Below, piece by piece: positions 24,401-37,222 of a DNA stretch of 64,000 nucleotides. Position 1 is the first letter of the stretch, and each line of letters starts with the position of its first letter. The translations under genes and the position numbers were made by a program. The DNA lies in NCBI GenBank assembly GCA_037179335.1, contig JAKZHN010000037.1, forward strand, positions 285,387 to 349,386, written 5' to 3'. The notes beneath the pieces were generated by a model. That model made no database searches. It worked only from the letters and a program-made list of their open reading frames with translations, and had not been told where the DNA came from. The DNA comes from Cyclaneusma minus. Lineage: Eukaryota; Ascomycota; Leotiomycetes; Marthamycetales; Marthamycetaceae.

Positions 24401-24864
24401 GTGGTGCCGACAGAAACCTCGACATTGACTGGGTGCCCATTGACATTCTCGCCAAGACGTTGGTCGAATTGTCATTGACGCCTGCTTCAGGAGCCAACAT
24501 CAGGGTTCTTCATCCGATGAATCCAGAGCCCACTTCTTGGAAAGAGTTGCTGCCGGTGGTGAAAAAAGCTCTTCTTGCAGCGCCAAAGTCACAGGATACG
24601 GCGAAATCGATACAAGAGGTGTCATTTGGCGAGTGGCTGCAGGCTTTGAAGACGTCACTGAAGCCTGAGGAGATGGGACGCTCGTTGGAGGAAATGCTGA
24701 AGGTGAATCCGGCTGTTAAGTTGTTGGGCTTCTATGAATCGTTGAAGACGAGCTTGCCTGCTGTTGAGACGGAGGATGCGGTGAAGTGGAGCCCTACTTT
24801 GGCGGGGCTGAAGGGTATTGAGAGTGAGTGGGTGGAGAAATGGGTGAGAAACTGGGTTCAGTGA
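21469..24864 (+). pseudogene. NRPS-like A-T-R enzyme (adenylation, carrier, thioester reductase), inactivated
   Basis: Starting at 21469, the frame meets TGA at 21529-21531 just before the adenylation domain (LLVHIVDSRASTQPDALY). The domain then runs through three clean introns (about 21793-21844, 22210-22265, 22300-22347) with the core SGTTGIPK at about 22090. Near 23009 one extra base shifts the frame between AALVIG and RYMRFQAGL. The carrier domain follows with its phosphopantetheine Ser in MDSLQAL (about 23436). The reductase domain has NAD(P)-binding TGSTGAIG (about 23730) and YAESK (24195-24209), but a TAA at 24178-24180 interrupts it 14 bases earlier. Everything else aligns with the family, which reduces an activated carboxylic acid to an aldehyde. 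Both stops could be C-to-T changes. Three independent lesions point to a recent pseudogene; assembly error is less likely. Confidence 0.85.
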
Positions 24865-25299
24865 TTCTTTCGTCGGCTTCGATGTGTAAATTCATTCTTT
24901 AGATTGCCCGAGTAAGTCTGCCAGCTTTCAGCCCAAGTTAACTTGCTCTGCAGTGAGATAGGGGTACTTCGAGTAGAGTCTGCATGTGAGCTTCAAATGC
25001 CACAACGGCAGGTAAGGCTCAATTACAGCAAGTAAATCAGGCGACAAAAGCCCTGATTCTCCGACAGCAGCCCTCACATCGTAGACTGAGCACTATAAAA
25101 TGTTCTGCGATGAAGTGCGGATCTTGTCACTATTTGCAGTATCCAATTGCTACCTGCATTCAAGCATATGTACCATCGGGTCTACAAAGTGTTTCTGCAG
25201 TCTTGGTATCGAAGATTGAAGGGGGGGAGGGCTGTCAGATCTGTTCGTACTGGGATGAATCGAGCTCCTCGCCCTCGTCGACAGCAAGTGACCATGATC

Positions 25300-28200
25300 G
25301 CGTCGTAGTACCTTGCTTAGAGACTGCCTGGGCTTTAAATACTTGAGTTCTCGGGGAGGTTGACCCACTGCAGATCTCCACACCTGCGCCGTGAACATAT
25401 GTCACGTGATCTCGAAGGACTTTCCGAGTTTCCAAAGCTCACGTGAGTGAAGTTGTCAGCTTGCTGCTCCGCGCATAGACGCTTGCGAGTGAGCTTTGAG
25501 GCATAAATAAGACCCGTCGCCAATACTTCAATTATCCAGGCGAAGAAGAGTTGCAGATTTCGTGGACGTTGGACGTGCCGTAGACATCGACCAGTTTTGC
25601 ATATCAGAAATCCCAGGCCACTTCCTGAGCGACTTATGGAGCTCCGAACTCGATATAATCGTGTTTCGATGAGTGAGCGGAGAATCCGGTAATCTTCAGT
25701 AGCAGCTTTCTCTTCTGACAACAAGTAAGCTAGTCGACACTGGTGATAGGGGGCCGTAGTCTGATCTTGATTCGCACGATTCAACAAGTATGGCTTACCG
25801 GTAGAAAGAAAACCTATATGCTGAACGCACAGTTGAATATCCTTGTAGACCACCATCTTAGCATCAAGTAGACGATCATCAAGCCTCGTCAATTTCAAAG
25901 TTGGTTGACGGTTGGCATGGAAGGAGGAACGCCAGGATCCCATTCGTCCTTAAATACTTCTGGATATGGAGTCTGGTTCACACTCGTGACGCTCCAAGCT
26001 CTGTAGTTAGAGGTCACGTGATAAGGGTTAGATACAGAGAGCGAAAATCCGACTTGCCACGCCTTTCTGGGTTCTTCTACTCGGGTCGAGGTGCAGCTTC
26101 TCTGAAAACACTGTACAGTCCCAAATATCTACTATAAAAAGTGAGCAAATACCCTGGTGTTGCTGGGTATTGGAAGAAATCTTCGAAGACTTGGCCATGG
26201 TTAGCAGGTACCCCAAAGCGCAAGCGATTTTTTCGAACAAGCAAGATGGCAGCTTCTGGATCTTGGCAAACATCAGCAGAAACTTTGCAGCCACAGCTCG
26301 TGTCATCGACAGCGAGGGGCCAATGTGACAGTAGCCGTGTATCCTGTGACCTGTAGCACAGCAGCCACAGCATCGTGTTGGGAAAGTCCAGAGCATAGAG
26401 CTTCAAGATCCAGAATTCTCTGCACCCAATCTTGACGCCTCGGACGAACGTATTAGGTGAACCATTAGCTGCAATGACATCTTGGAGAGTGTTGGAGAAC
26501 GTTCCCAGTCGTGAATCGGTCCTTAAATAGCTGAAGCTTGAAGCATCTTGATAACTGTAGCGTTGGGATCTCCTGAATTAAACCGCTAGTAGGTTTGCCT
26601 CTGAGAACACGCGAGGAGCCCTGCTTGCTTCACTTCTTTGCCGCGCTGACGTTGCCGATTCGCTCACGTTCTACGCTGTGATTTCCTTCTGGCTGTGTGT
26701 TGCTTCTGGTGGATTTACTATAAGAAGGGGTAGATAGACAAACTTCTTGAATCAATCGCCTTTCAAGCTTTTAGAAGACTGGAGTCTTTCAATGAATGAT
26801 GGCCAAATGCGTAGAGGCACGGAAGATCCACTTTCGTTCTCTGCAAGTCAAGTCCTTCTGCCCTAAATCCAGTGTCCCGTGTCTGCGCTCAGCTCCAAAA
26901 GTCCTCAAGTAGTAGCAACAGTGGAAGTCCCAAATGACAGTAGTCTTCCGTATCCGACAGTAAGTGTGCGCGTGGCGAAGAAATTGATTACAGGGCTTCT
27001 ACTGAGTGTTTTGATGGCGCAGCGGTGACTGTTGGTGACAATTGTGCGTACGAAAAGGGGGTAGAAACACTGCGCCAGCAAATCCACGATGTGACATTGC
27101 TTCTTCCCGTTTGCGTTTGGAGAAGAAAATTGGGGAGAGGAGAGTGCTTCTTAAATACTCAAAACGCATGGCCACTTAGCAACTTCGGCGTACTTTCCCT
27201 GTAAATCATGCTCTTACTTGCTCAGTCCTGACAGCAGCAATTCCCAGTTACAGCAGCAGGTCATGTTCGACAGTGAATAAGCATAGCGGCGAAACTTCCT
27301 AAAGGTTTTCTGAGTTCTCACCTGGTCAGAACCATGATAAAGCACTGGTCACGAGGAAGTCTGGATCTACTGAGGCAGTGGAGTGATACTGTGCGTTAGC
27401 AGCCATCGAACAACAGCGTGTGTATAATCTCCGTGTCGATTGTTTGTTGGAGAATAATTGGAGGGGGAGATCCGTCCTTAAATAGTCAAAAAACAGTGCC
27501 AGCCATGGAGCAGGGCAGGCTTGACCTCAAGCTTTCATGTTCGAGTACCAGCAGCAGGAGCTCCAATCAACAGTATTTTCTCCTATCCGACAGCGACGAA
27601 AGTTGAATCCTAGAATGCCTCACATTGATTCTAAGCCTTGTTCGCTGTAATCAAGCATTGGACTCCCGAAAGACCTGGGCTTGTTGAAAAATAGTTAGAA
27701 GGCATACACGTTAGCAAACTCAGGTGACATCAAACCACGCAAGGTAGCATGTAGGCAGACCGTGAGTCTAGGAATGTCTGAAGAAGGAAAGTTGAGGGAG
27801 GAAACAGGTCCTTAAATACCTCTCTACTCAATATCTCTGTGCCCGTGCTCCACTTGGTTATGCTTAACTTTAAGATTTTGAGTCAAGCTGTTCGATATCG
27901 ACAGCAAGAGTGCCTAGTGACAGTAGTTCATGCTTTATGACAGCATCGAGAAGGAAAAAAACGCAGAATGCGAGAGCATGGGTTTGAAACGTTGAAATCA
28001 CATCATGGCCAAGACCCTGCGGTGTGGTAGACTGAACATAGCAAATAACGGCTCGAAGGACTATTTTAGCCAAACGTGGGCGTTGATCCAAGTAATCACT
28101 CTTTTTGAGGAAGGAAGTTCGAGAGAGGGCAGAGGTCCTTAAATACCTCAGTCAAACGATCAAGCCAGCTAGCGACTCGGCCGTTCGTGACTTGAAGGTT

Positions 28201-29450
28201 TCAAGCTCAACCGATCAGTTCCGTCAGCAAAATCTTCGAACAACAGTAGGCCATTGCTCCGATAGCCGACAGCCAAGACATTGGGAGTTAGAATGCTCAG
28301 AATGTGTCCTGAGCCATGCCAACCATTAGGGGGCGATGACCTAGGGGAATAGAAGCTCGAATTCACTAAATCGTTCCAGGGCTTAGACGCGAGCAGACAT
28401 CGCTGATTTTCCAGCTGTATTTTGTCCTTTTCAACTTTTGTTGTTCTTAAAAGAGAAAGATAGGAAGAGAAAACAGGTCCTTAAATACCCAAAAGACACT
28501 TCCAGTCCCCAACTCGGGCGTGCCGGACTCCAAGATTCCCAAGGCCGATGTTAGCTACTCAGTAGCGACAACAACGCATCTGAATGACAGTAGCCCACGG
28601 TGTTCGATGGCGAGAATTTACATGTCAAAGTCCAGGCACTTGGTCGCAAACGTGCGATTTTGGTAATTGTGGCCAAATACCGATCTTGAGAAGCTACACT
28701 TGAGACCTTCGAAATAATTGCGAAAGAGCCCCACATGTGTGGAACTAGTGATTAATTCAGTAACTGAAGAAGAAAGTCAGGGGGAGGAGAGACGTCCTTA
28801 AATACTCGAAACTCGTCCTAACGAGCGAGTTCGGTGCTTGCTCACCCTTACTCTCCGAGCTTGGTACCAGCATACCACATGACAGCAGCTACTAGTCCCG
28901 CTCACTTTCGTTCTCGAGGGACTCGGGAGGTGTTTCTTTGAAAGAGTCACGCCGCTTAGACTGGGCATGTTTGCGAGCTATAAAAGGCGTGGGGAGTATC
29001 CGTCAATCTACTCTTCACACAATGAAAAAACGTCTGTTCGCCAGAATGAGTAGGTCATCACTGCTGCTCCGGCATAAATGCTGTAGGTCTGGTAATTGGT
29101 AGAGACAGACATCTCGCACTCAACTTCGAAGTGTACCAAATCATGCCCCGTTGTATGACTTCCAAGGCGGAAGCAGACAGCAGAGGAAGTAAACGACGGT
29201 GGCTATCATGATTCGACGGTGCAAGAGAGGTCGGCTGTGGATTTGAAAAAGATGCGCCATGAGCGCGAAGTCAAAGTAGGTCTTGACGTAAAGGGGTGAT
29301 GGTCGTACTTGAGCCTGTCTAGGTAGCCGTGAGTAACAAGTGTCGCGGGTTTCGAAAAATCGTAAGACGTTCGGTTCTGAGGACAAAGCGCTGAGCAGGC
29401 TTCTTCTTAAATAGTCGAGCTCGTGTCGAGGATTCTTACTGACACGAAAT
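25300..29450 (+). repeat. tandem array A: diverged ~330-bp units with a TTAAATA box
   Basis: A GGTCCTTAAATAC-type core is found at 25334, 25950, 26523, 27151, 27478, 27812, 28139, 28481, 28798 and 29407. Consecutive spacings are 317-342 bp or nearly twice a 304-314 bp unit, so about a dozen units fit. Upstream of the core most units are purine-rich (GAAAGTTGAGGGAGGAAAC type). About 65-90 bp downstream lies a pair of GACAG motifs roughly 20 bp apart (for example 27899 and 27918). Other parts are poorly conserved. There is no shared open frame. The array fills the whole space between the dead NRPS-like gene and the Cdc1-type gene. It may be serial non-coding transcription units or a satellite. 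Confidence 0.65.
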
Positions 29451-30306
29451 TGAGAATGCTTGTATTCCGGTCAGGTGACTGGGAGGAAGGCACCTACGTA
29501 CCTCAATCATTTGCCGTAGTCAGAGAACAGGAATCTTTTTCCTGTGATGCAAAGACCTGGCTCAGCCTTTTCTGACATCGTACCATCAGTTCGCTTGCCA
29601 TTACCTGGGTGGGTTGTTTCGGTGATATCATGATTTGTGACTCGTAGTTTCAAAGGGCATTTGAGTTTGACCGATCTCCATTTTCTATTTTCCTAATCCT
29701 GTTATGAGTCGACTCATTCATGGGGGGAGTTCAGAGTTGGATCCAGCAGGACTGGCTCAAGCTCTTAAGGGTATCAATCACAATGATAGCTTGGCCGTAC
29801 TCACCTTCAGGCCCTCATCCGTACCGAATCTCCCATCCCCAGGAATCTGAGAGGATTCTGACAGACCATCAATTCAAAGCTCGGGCTTGTAGCTTTGTGT
29901 GCGAGTAATACATGGGAGAGGGAAGTTTTGCGCAGCTCCAATTCTTCACTCCATCTTGACTCTTGAAGCTTCAGAACAAAAATGTCGTGCAAGAGAAAAC
30001 AACTGAAGCTCAAGGTTCATCATCACGTGAAGGCAGATGTCGTGCATCGGCCCTGCCAAGCGCGTCAGTCTGGACCCTGACCCTCCACGCGGCCGCGTGC
30101 AGGCGTCATCCCTGTAAGCCGAAATGCGCACCTTCCAAACTCCTGAAGCAGCTCAAGCTCGCCGCATCCGCGTCACATATCTCCAAATTCCTCACACCGT
30201 CGCAGACATCTTCTACCAACGGATCCGGACCTCTGTGCCAAAGACTGCCCCGCGAAGGGATGGCGCATAGCTCTACCAGAGCGAAAACAGATCCGGCACT
30301 GCGATA

Positions 30307-32697
30307 ATGGCTTTCGGCGCAAAGCGTTCGACGCGCAACCACTTTGTTGAACCGCCCGCATTCCTCGATCGCTTGCTGGCCGCATTACCGCCAGGTCTGG
30401 CAGACTATGTGCAGCGGATTCTCGAGGGACGATGGGGCGTGACTTCGAGGAGGCTGTATTCTGGAAGGGGGTTGCCTCGAGCCAAGTTCAATTGGAAGAG
30501 CTGGGTCAGCCTGCCGAACTTGTGTATACTGCTATGGGCCATCGTGTTGCTCTGGGGCGAGCGATGGATCTTTCAAAGCAGTGTTGATGAATGTAGATGG
30601 GACAAATGGTCGCGATGGGTGAGCGAATCGATTCCTGCCTCTTCCTCCATGCCATAGTGACTGATGATATCAAATCCAAAGCCACCAGAAGCAACCCCCC
30701 ATCAACTCATATTCATCGCCGACCCCCAACTCATAGATCCCCACTCCTATCCCGACCGGCCATGGCCCCTCTCCTCCCTCACCTACCTCCACACCGACAA
30801 CTACATGAAACGATCCTACATCGCCCTCCAGCAGAAACTCCATCCCGACACTGTTTTCTTCCTCGGCGACCTCTTCGACGGCGGCCGCGAATGGGAGCCC
30901 CGCGAAGCATCCCACGAAGACCCCGCCTGGGCCCACGGCCACCGGCCCTCCCGCGAAGCCGTCCATCGCGAACACTGGATCAAGAACTACGGCGAAGAAT
31001 TCTGGCTGCACGAATACGACCGTTTCGGGCGCATATTCTTCAACCATTTCAACACTGGCGGTGAGCAAGCAGGGCCCGGCCAACGGGGTCGACGGGTGAT
31101 TTCCAGTCTACCCGGAAACCACGATCTGGGATTTGGGGCGCACATTAAACTGCCCGTGCGAAACCGCTTTCGTGCCTACTTTGGTGAGAATAACCGCGTG
31201 GACATCATCGGAAACCACAGTTTCGTATCCGTGGATACCGTTTCGCTGAGCGCGCGAGACATGGACCAGAGCATCGTGAACACATCCGCCATCCACGGCC
31301 CAGTGGAAGACTTCCTTCACAACCTGCCCGCTACATCACGACGAGCGCTAGCACGCGAACTCCGCGTTTCGCGCCACGAGTCCGAAATCCCCCTCCAACA
31401 ACACGGTGTTGTGGATCTCTACACACAGGGTTTCAACATGACATCCATCGACCCCGGCGCCCACTCCTCTCCCACGCTCCCTACCATCCTCCTAACCCAC
31501 GTCCCCCTCTACCGCCCCTCCAATACCCCCTGCGGTGCGTTCCGCGAACACGGCACCTCCATCTCCGTATCCGCCGGCTACCAATACCAAAATGTGCTCT
31601 CATCCACCACCACCTCCCTCCTCTTTGATTCCATATCCTCCATAGCCCATGTTTTTTCCGCCGACGACCACGATTATTGCTCCCTTCTACACGACCCCTC
31701 TGACCCAGGAAATCCAAACAGCGAAAAGAGTACTATCAGAGAAATTACGGTTAAGGCTATGAGCTGGGCCATGGGAATCCGCACCCCAGGTTTCATGATG
31801 GCCAGTTTGTGGAATCCGCTTACGCCGAATGGGGAGAGTCTTGGTACGTCGACTGGGCATGGAAATGGACATGCACATCCGAGTAGCAGCTCCTCGACGA
31901 TTCAGACACATCTCTGTCTGCTCCCCGACCAGCTCGGGATATTCATCCGCTACGGCATGGTTCTGGGTCTCACCCTCCTCTTACTCATCTCACGTGCAAT
32001 CTTGATGCCCTTTTTCGGACTCAAAACGAATTTCCCAGAACGAGTAAAAGGCGTGACCAGTGGGAGGGGTACGCGGGCGAGGAATTACAGTCTCTCATTG
32101 CCCAGTTATCTAAGCAATGCGACTATGAAAGACGGGATCAAGAAATTCGACGATGAGAATGAGAAAGATAGGAGGGCGACGACTGGTGTGGCGAATGCGG
32201 CGGAGAGGGATGCGAATTGTAGTATGCGGACGCAGGGTGCGAGGGTTGCTAGTGGTACCGCTGCAAATGGTGAGAGGAGGGGGACGAGGAGTAGAGCTGC
32301 GACGTTGAATGGCGGAACCCCAACCAAAACTCCGACTAGGAGTCCTAGTGGGAATGGCAATGTGGATGGATATGGATATGGGAATGGATATGGAAGTCTG
32401 CCGCCGATTAATTATGCGGGGAAGTATGAGTATGATGATAATGGGAAGAGCAAGACATCGTTTGCGGATGACGACACGGATGAGTTTGAGGGTGGGGCTG
32501 GGCTTGGGATCGGCGTTGCGTTTGAAGATTTTTCGAGCGAAAAGGATAGAGGGTATGAGAAAGACAAGCCGGGGAGGAAAGCAGAAGAGAAGAAAAGGGC
32601 AGTAATGATGGTGGTGCTGAGGGAGGTGGGATGGAGTGTGTGGAGGGTGGCGTGGCCGGTTGTGGGGTGGTATTTGTGGCTTGCTTGGCGGGGGTGA
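30307..32697 (+). CDS. cdc1: Cdc1/Ted1-type metallophosphoesterase
   Basis: Two exons, 30307-30618 and 30682-32697, give 775 aa. An N-terminal membrane segment (about 71-92) is followed by a lumenal calcineurin-like phosphoesterase domain: DPQ at 118, GDLFDGG at 166, GNHD at 249, THVPLYR near 375 and DDHDYC near 434. These are the metal-binding motifs of the Cdc1/Ted1/PGAP5 family, which trims the ethanolamine phosphate from GPI anchors in the ER. Two more hydrophobic segments lie near 520-547 and at the extreme C-terminus. Between them is a long Gly/Asn/Arg/Thr-rich stretch, probably disordered, making the protein longer than the yeast homologues (about 470-490 aa). The intron joins RW to PPEATPHQLIFIADPQL as in relatives. 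Confidence 0.9.
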
Positions 32698-33789
32698 ATA
32701 CCATCGAATTGATGCTGAATTCCTCGAGCATGGGCGTTATAGACAGACGTAGAGGCGAGCTTCATACACTAGACACTTGGTATCCTTGTTGTATACCTAG
32801 GTAGGTACCTCTACCTGTAGGAGTAGAGGTTTGGGAAAGATTAGCGCCTGCAGATGAGGAGGCCATAGCATAGCATGCGAGTTGAGGCATAGAACAGACT
32901 TGGGCACGCATAGCGAAATATATTTGACAAACTTTCACAAAAGACATGATGGATTGACAATCTGACATTGATTTGTGGAGCGTGAAACAGAGCGAAACAG
33001 AGCGAATCTTGTGTCTAACCATTAAGTTTGGTATTTCTTCGAGGCTGCTAGTAGAAGGATATGCTCGCTCGCTCGCTAGTCGCTTGCTAGATGCAACATA
33101 TCAAGATCATCGTCATCGCTTCGTGAAGCTCGTAAAGTCGCTGCCACTCGCCGTATCAAGATGTTTGTTATTGCGTTTTGCGTATTCGATGCCTGCGCAG
33201 CTCTGCTTCCGTCCAAATAAAATAACTGCCTCTTTGCGATCCTGCTAGTAGAGTATGGGCAGGGGGGGCCGAGACACCAGTGTGTGGTGTGCACCCAGAT
33301 CCGCGGCCCAAGATCCGCTGCCACCGACGGACGCATGCGTCAAATCCCCCAAACTCCCCGAACCATATTGAAGCAACATGACAGCAAGAATCCACCCATA
33401 TGGACTTTCTCCCCCGGATTAACTATATCGCAGAAATCGACAAAAGCATGCCTCGTGCCAACAACAGCACCTTGGCTTGTGAAGACATCCCCGGAGTGAC
33501 AGCAATTCCAGCAAAAAGGCAAAACACCATCCCCACAGAGAAAGCCCCCGAACCCCCCCCCCCCCCCCCCAATATTTCGCCCATGTTCCCATGATATTCC
33601 CGAATATTTCAAGCCCACCCCCAAGACTCCAAATAGAACTGGTATCTTACATCGTAAGACTCCTCGCTGAAAGGCCGACAAAAAAGTAGTAGCAAAGGTA
33701 AAATATATAGCAAAGAAAAACACCGAATCCAATCTCAAAATCAGTGGTGATCGAGATTGGAATTGGTGATGTGAATCGTAGGACTCGGC
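32698..33789. other. intergenic, convergent 3' ends
   Basis: It lies between the stops of the Cdc1-type gene and the minus-strand sugar transporter. It contains an 18-base C run (33553-33570) and a short CTCGCTCGCTCGCTAG repeat near 33065. No gene seen. Confidence 0.5.
33553..33570. repeat. poly-C homopolymer, 18 bases
   Basis: Eighteen C in a row, preceded by CCCCCGAA. It is 220 bases beyond the sugar transporter stop, so it would be poly-G in that transcript if the 3' UTR reaches it. The exact length is likely to vary or be misread. Confidence 0.85.
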
Positions 33790-35610
33790 TCAATAGCTAA
33801 GATCCACATCCCCAAGCTGCGCCACAATCTTGTCTTCATCCGTCTGCACACTCGAACTCCCATGCGCCGTCGAATCGCTCGTCAGTCCGCTCTCACCACC
33901 ATCACTGCCACTTCCCGCCGTGCCAGCGCGCTGTCTCTGCTCGGAATGCGTCGTTTGCTCCGCATTTTCCGTATTCTCGCCAAGCTGGATGCCACTCGAT
34001 GCCGCAGCACCAGCTTCATTCCCATCTTGAATATCCTGGAAACTCCACGTCGGATTAAAGCCCGCGCTCTTCCACGCCTTGTCAACACGCTCATACAGCT
34101 CATCAATCTGCTCCAAGCTGATCTTCGCAGTCTCATAAACCATGAAATAGACAAATGCGAAGCCCAGCAGACAGCAAGCGCCCCAGATGAAAAACACTTT
34201 GCTCTTGAGGTCTGCATAACCAGGGCCTGCATTTACCAAGTAGGGCGATGCGTACGCAATGGCCCAGTTCACAAGCCAGTTTGAGGCGGTCGTGATGGAC
34301 ATTGATTTAGCGCGGACTTTGAGCGGAAAGATTTCAGATGTTACGACCCAGGTTACGGGGCCCCAGGAGGCGGCGAAGAAGAAGATGTAGAGACAGAGGA
34401 AGACAATGACGCCGACGTTGGCGCTTTCGAGGTGGCCGTAGCTGGTGCCTACGGAGGCGACTACTAGTTGGGAAACGGCCATGCCGAGAGCACCGGCGAG
34501 GAGAATGGGGCGCCGGCCCCAGGCTTCGACGAGGATCATGCCGGGTAGGGTGGAGACGAAATTCACGATGTTGGTGGTGAGTGCGATGATGAAGGCGGAT
34601 TTGATGCCGGAATTTTGGAAGTAGGTCGTGCTATAGTAGAATATGAAATTGCAGCCGGACAGTTGCTGGAGCATCTGGAGACCGCAGCCTGTTAGGAGGC
34701 GCCGGCCTAGATGCGGGGAGCCGAGGAAAACGTCACGGTAGGTAGAAGGACCGAGTGAAAGCTCGTAGGCATGGTTGGCTTCTATTTCCGCGAGTTCTTC
34801 GGTCAGGGCGGGGTGGGTGATGTCTAGACGTCGGAGACGACTCAAAGACGACGCGGCTTTGGTATGGAGACCGCGCTTGATGAGGTACCGAGGGGTTTCT
34901 GGGAGAACCGAAAGACCCATGAGAAGAATCGCAGCCCAGACAAATTGCAAGCCAATTGGTATTCGGTAGGAAGCTGATGATGCTATTCCCGATGTACAAT
35001 TGTTGACGATACCGGCCACGAGAAGTCCGAAAGTGATGGCGAGTTGGTATGCACAAACCAATGTTCCTCGAATCCATTTTGGAGCCATCTCAGATTGATA
35101 TAGCGGTACCAGGAGTGAAAGGTCTCCTACACCGAGGCCAGCGACAAATCTGAAGTTCAAATGTCAGCACATCTCACTCACTTGTTGCTGCATAAAGGCC
35201 TTGACGAGGAAGCCATACCGTCCGCCAACGAGCATGGACAAGTCCGTGGCGACGATTTGTAGAATGACCCCGAGAGAGAATATCGCTACGGCCAATATCA
35301 GACATGGCCGTCTCCCCCACAGGTCGGCCAGAGGGGCAGCACCCAGAGCACCAAAGAAAGTACCTGCGCTCAGGATAGACACGATCTCTGACGACTGCGT
35401 AGGATTAATGTTCGGACCACCATCGATCGGGTCGATATAGCCGGTCGAAAACTGATGCCGGAATTGATCCATTCCCAGTATGCCATTTATACAGCCGGTA
35501 TCGTAGCCAAACAAGATTCCACCAAAGGCCACGAACAAGCCGACCATGATGGCAGGGGCAGCGGAACCAGCGACGTGGTCAGGCTTGACGGGGAAGATGG
35601 CGAAAGCCAT
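33790..35610 (-). CDS. MFS sugar transporter (12-helix, hexose/quinate type)
   Basis: Two exons, 35610-35219 and 35149-33790, give 583 aa. The intron splits the Arg of GGRFVAGLGVG. Family signatures are present: FGYDTGCINGIL in helix 1, DLWGRRP after helix 2, the PETPRYLIKRG signature before the central loop, QQLSGCNFIFYYST in helix 7, EAWGRRP, and YETAKISLEQIDELYE after helix 12. It is a proton-coupled or facilitative plasma-membrane sugar porter. The QQLSGxNFIFYY motif and the YET..SLEQIDELYE end fit fungal hexose transporters, but substrate cannot be read from sequence. The C-terminal tail of about 100 residues is rich in Ser, Gly, Glu and Thr and is probably regulatory. Confidence 0.93.
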
Positions 35611-37222
35611 GGTTTCTGGCCTGGTTGTGGTCAGGACCGGTGTGCGGTGGTGTTGCTCGTCATCGATGAGGCTGGATGTTCAGTCAGCGAGTCGGGCTGC
35701 TGGAGGGACGTCGTAGTCGGACAGCGGTGATCACCAGAAAGTGGTGCGCAGTGGCCAGGGTTCATTGGACTGTACGCAAGGCTGGATCTAGGGCGACGAT
35801 GGCGGCTCAGCTGTGCATGTAGAGGAGAGGTTTCCGCTTCGGGGTCCTGGGTATCAGGTCTTGGGAGGCATGTAGCGGAGCGACGTTAGGGAGGTCCTTT
35901 TCCCGTGTAATAGACGGCAATGCTTGGTAGTAAGCCTCTTGCAGGCGCAGACAAGAGCAGCTTAGATATGTAGTCGTACGGAGATTTAGCGGGAGCGGTA
36001 GTCGAGTAGAGGTTGGACGAGAGAAAATGCGGACTACGACCGGTCAATGTCGGATAGTGGTAGCTGGGCTGGCTGTAGCGCAGCGGACTGGAGCCCTCCG
36101 AGGTCTTGTGGGGGGAGAAAGGTGCTCCGACAGTCTGGATTCCACCCGTCAAAATTAGGGCTGGATACGAAAGCGAGCTGCACGCTTGTCACTTTGCCAA
36201 GCCTGTCATCGGGACCTTCCGAGGGCGAAAAGGTCAATTCAACAGCCTTAAAGTTTCGACTTGCAACAACAGAAAGCATCACGCCGACCACAGTTTCATC
36301 GAGAAAAGCGCGCACGTGGAGTGCCGCATATTTTCTGGCTTGTCATTTCACCCACCAACAATTGCTGTGCCGTTTTCACTTTGCAGGGAAAGATCCCAGC
36401 CTGGGTGTTGGTTGCGATCGATCATCGCCAAGCTTGCCGTCTTCCCTCCGATAAGCGCCACCAAAGCTGATGATGCCGTCCACTTCAGCCTGTCCGTACT
36501 GCGTCCATCCATCCAGTCGATACATGTATCGACCCAACCTCGCGGACCATTGACATGGCCGCTACGGGCTGCGACTGGGGAAATCATTCGCGACCTCGCT
36601 GAATTGTTGGGAAGACAACTCTCATTTCTCGAGTCAGTCTCGACACCGGACGCGCAAATTGGCGACAACGAGCCTCCTTGGCCGTATGATTTCGGATTCT
36701 GGAGATTCCTGATACCCGAGCGATGGCGACATTTTTTATGGCCAATGCTTGCTTTTCAAGTTTGTCCTGTCTGCTCAGGATTACCTTACTTGACCTGCTT
36801 TCACTGACCTAGACCAATGGAACTGACTCTAGCTATTTGGAATATCTGATGAGCAGGCCTTTGGAACCAACTCAGCTAACAGGTATACCCGTAACTAACT
36901 GAAAGCAAGGAATGTCACCAGCGCTACAGTCCAAGATACCGGATCGCCCTTTCCCTGCTCCACCTTGCCAATACATCGCAACTTCAAAAGCTCAGACGAT
37001 GGGCTGCATCAGGCAGCCTTGGGGTCTTCTCTCCTTCCCCATCTGCTGCGTGCTGGGCGATTCGGAACGCACCTGCAGCGGGAACTTGTAAACATCGAAG
37101 AGTCGACCTGCAGCCCACCCAAACCATGCAGTTCCCGCAGGGTTGGTCGCGATCACGCATTTCAATCCGTGGACGAACAATATTGCTTCTAAACAGTACT
37201 TCCACCTCGTGCAACTCACAGA
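35611..37222. other. intergenic, includes an uncalled 233-codon frame
   Basis: It should contain the promoters of the sugar transporter (minus) and the MYND gene (plus), which diverge. A 233-codon plus-strand frame at 36106-36807 is open but overlaps frames on both strands, matches no family I know and has no clear start context, so I do not call it. Confidence 0.45.

Noticed and set aside
25335..25943. A 202-codon minus-strand frame at the start of array A
   Set aside because: It lies across repeat units and no other unit carries a related frame.
25300..29450. Array A as a CRISPR array
   Set aside because: Units are ~330 bp and diverged, and this is a eukaryotic genome; there are no short identical repeats with unique spacers.
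36106..36807. A 233-codon plus-strand frame between the sugar transporter and the MYND gene
   Set aside because: No recognisable motif, overlapping open frames on both strands, and it lies where two divergent promoters are expected.
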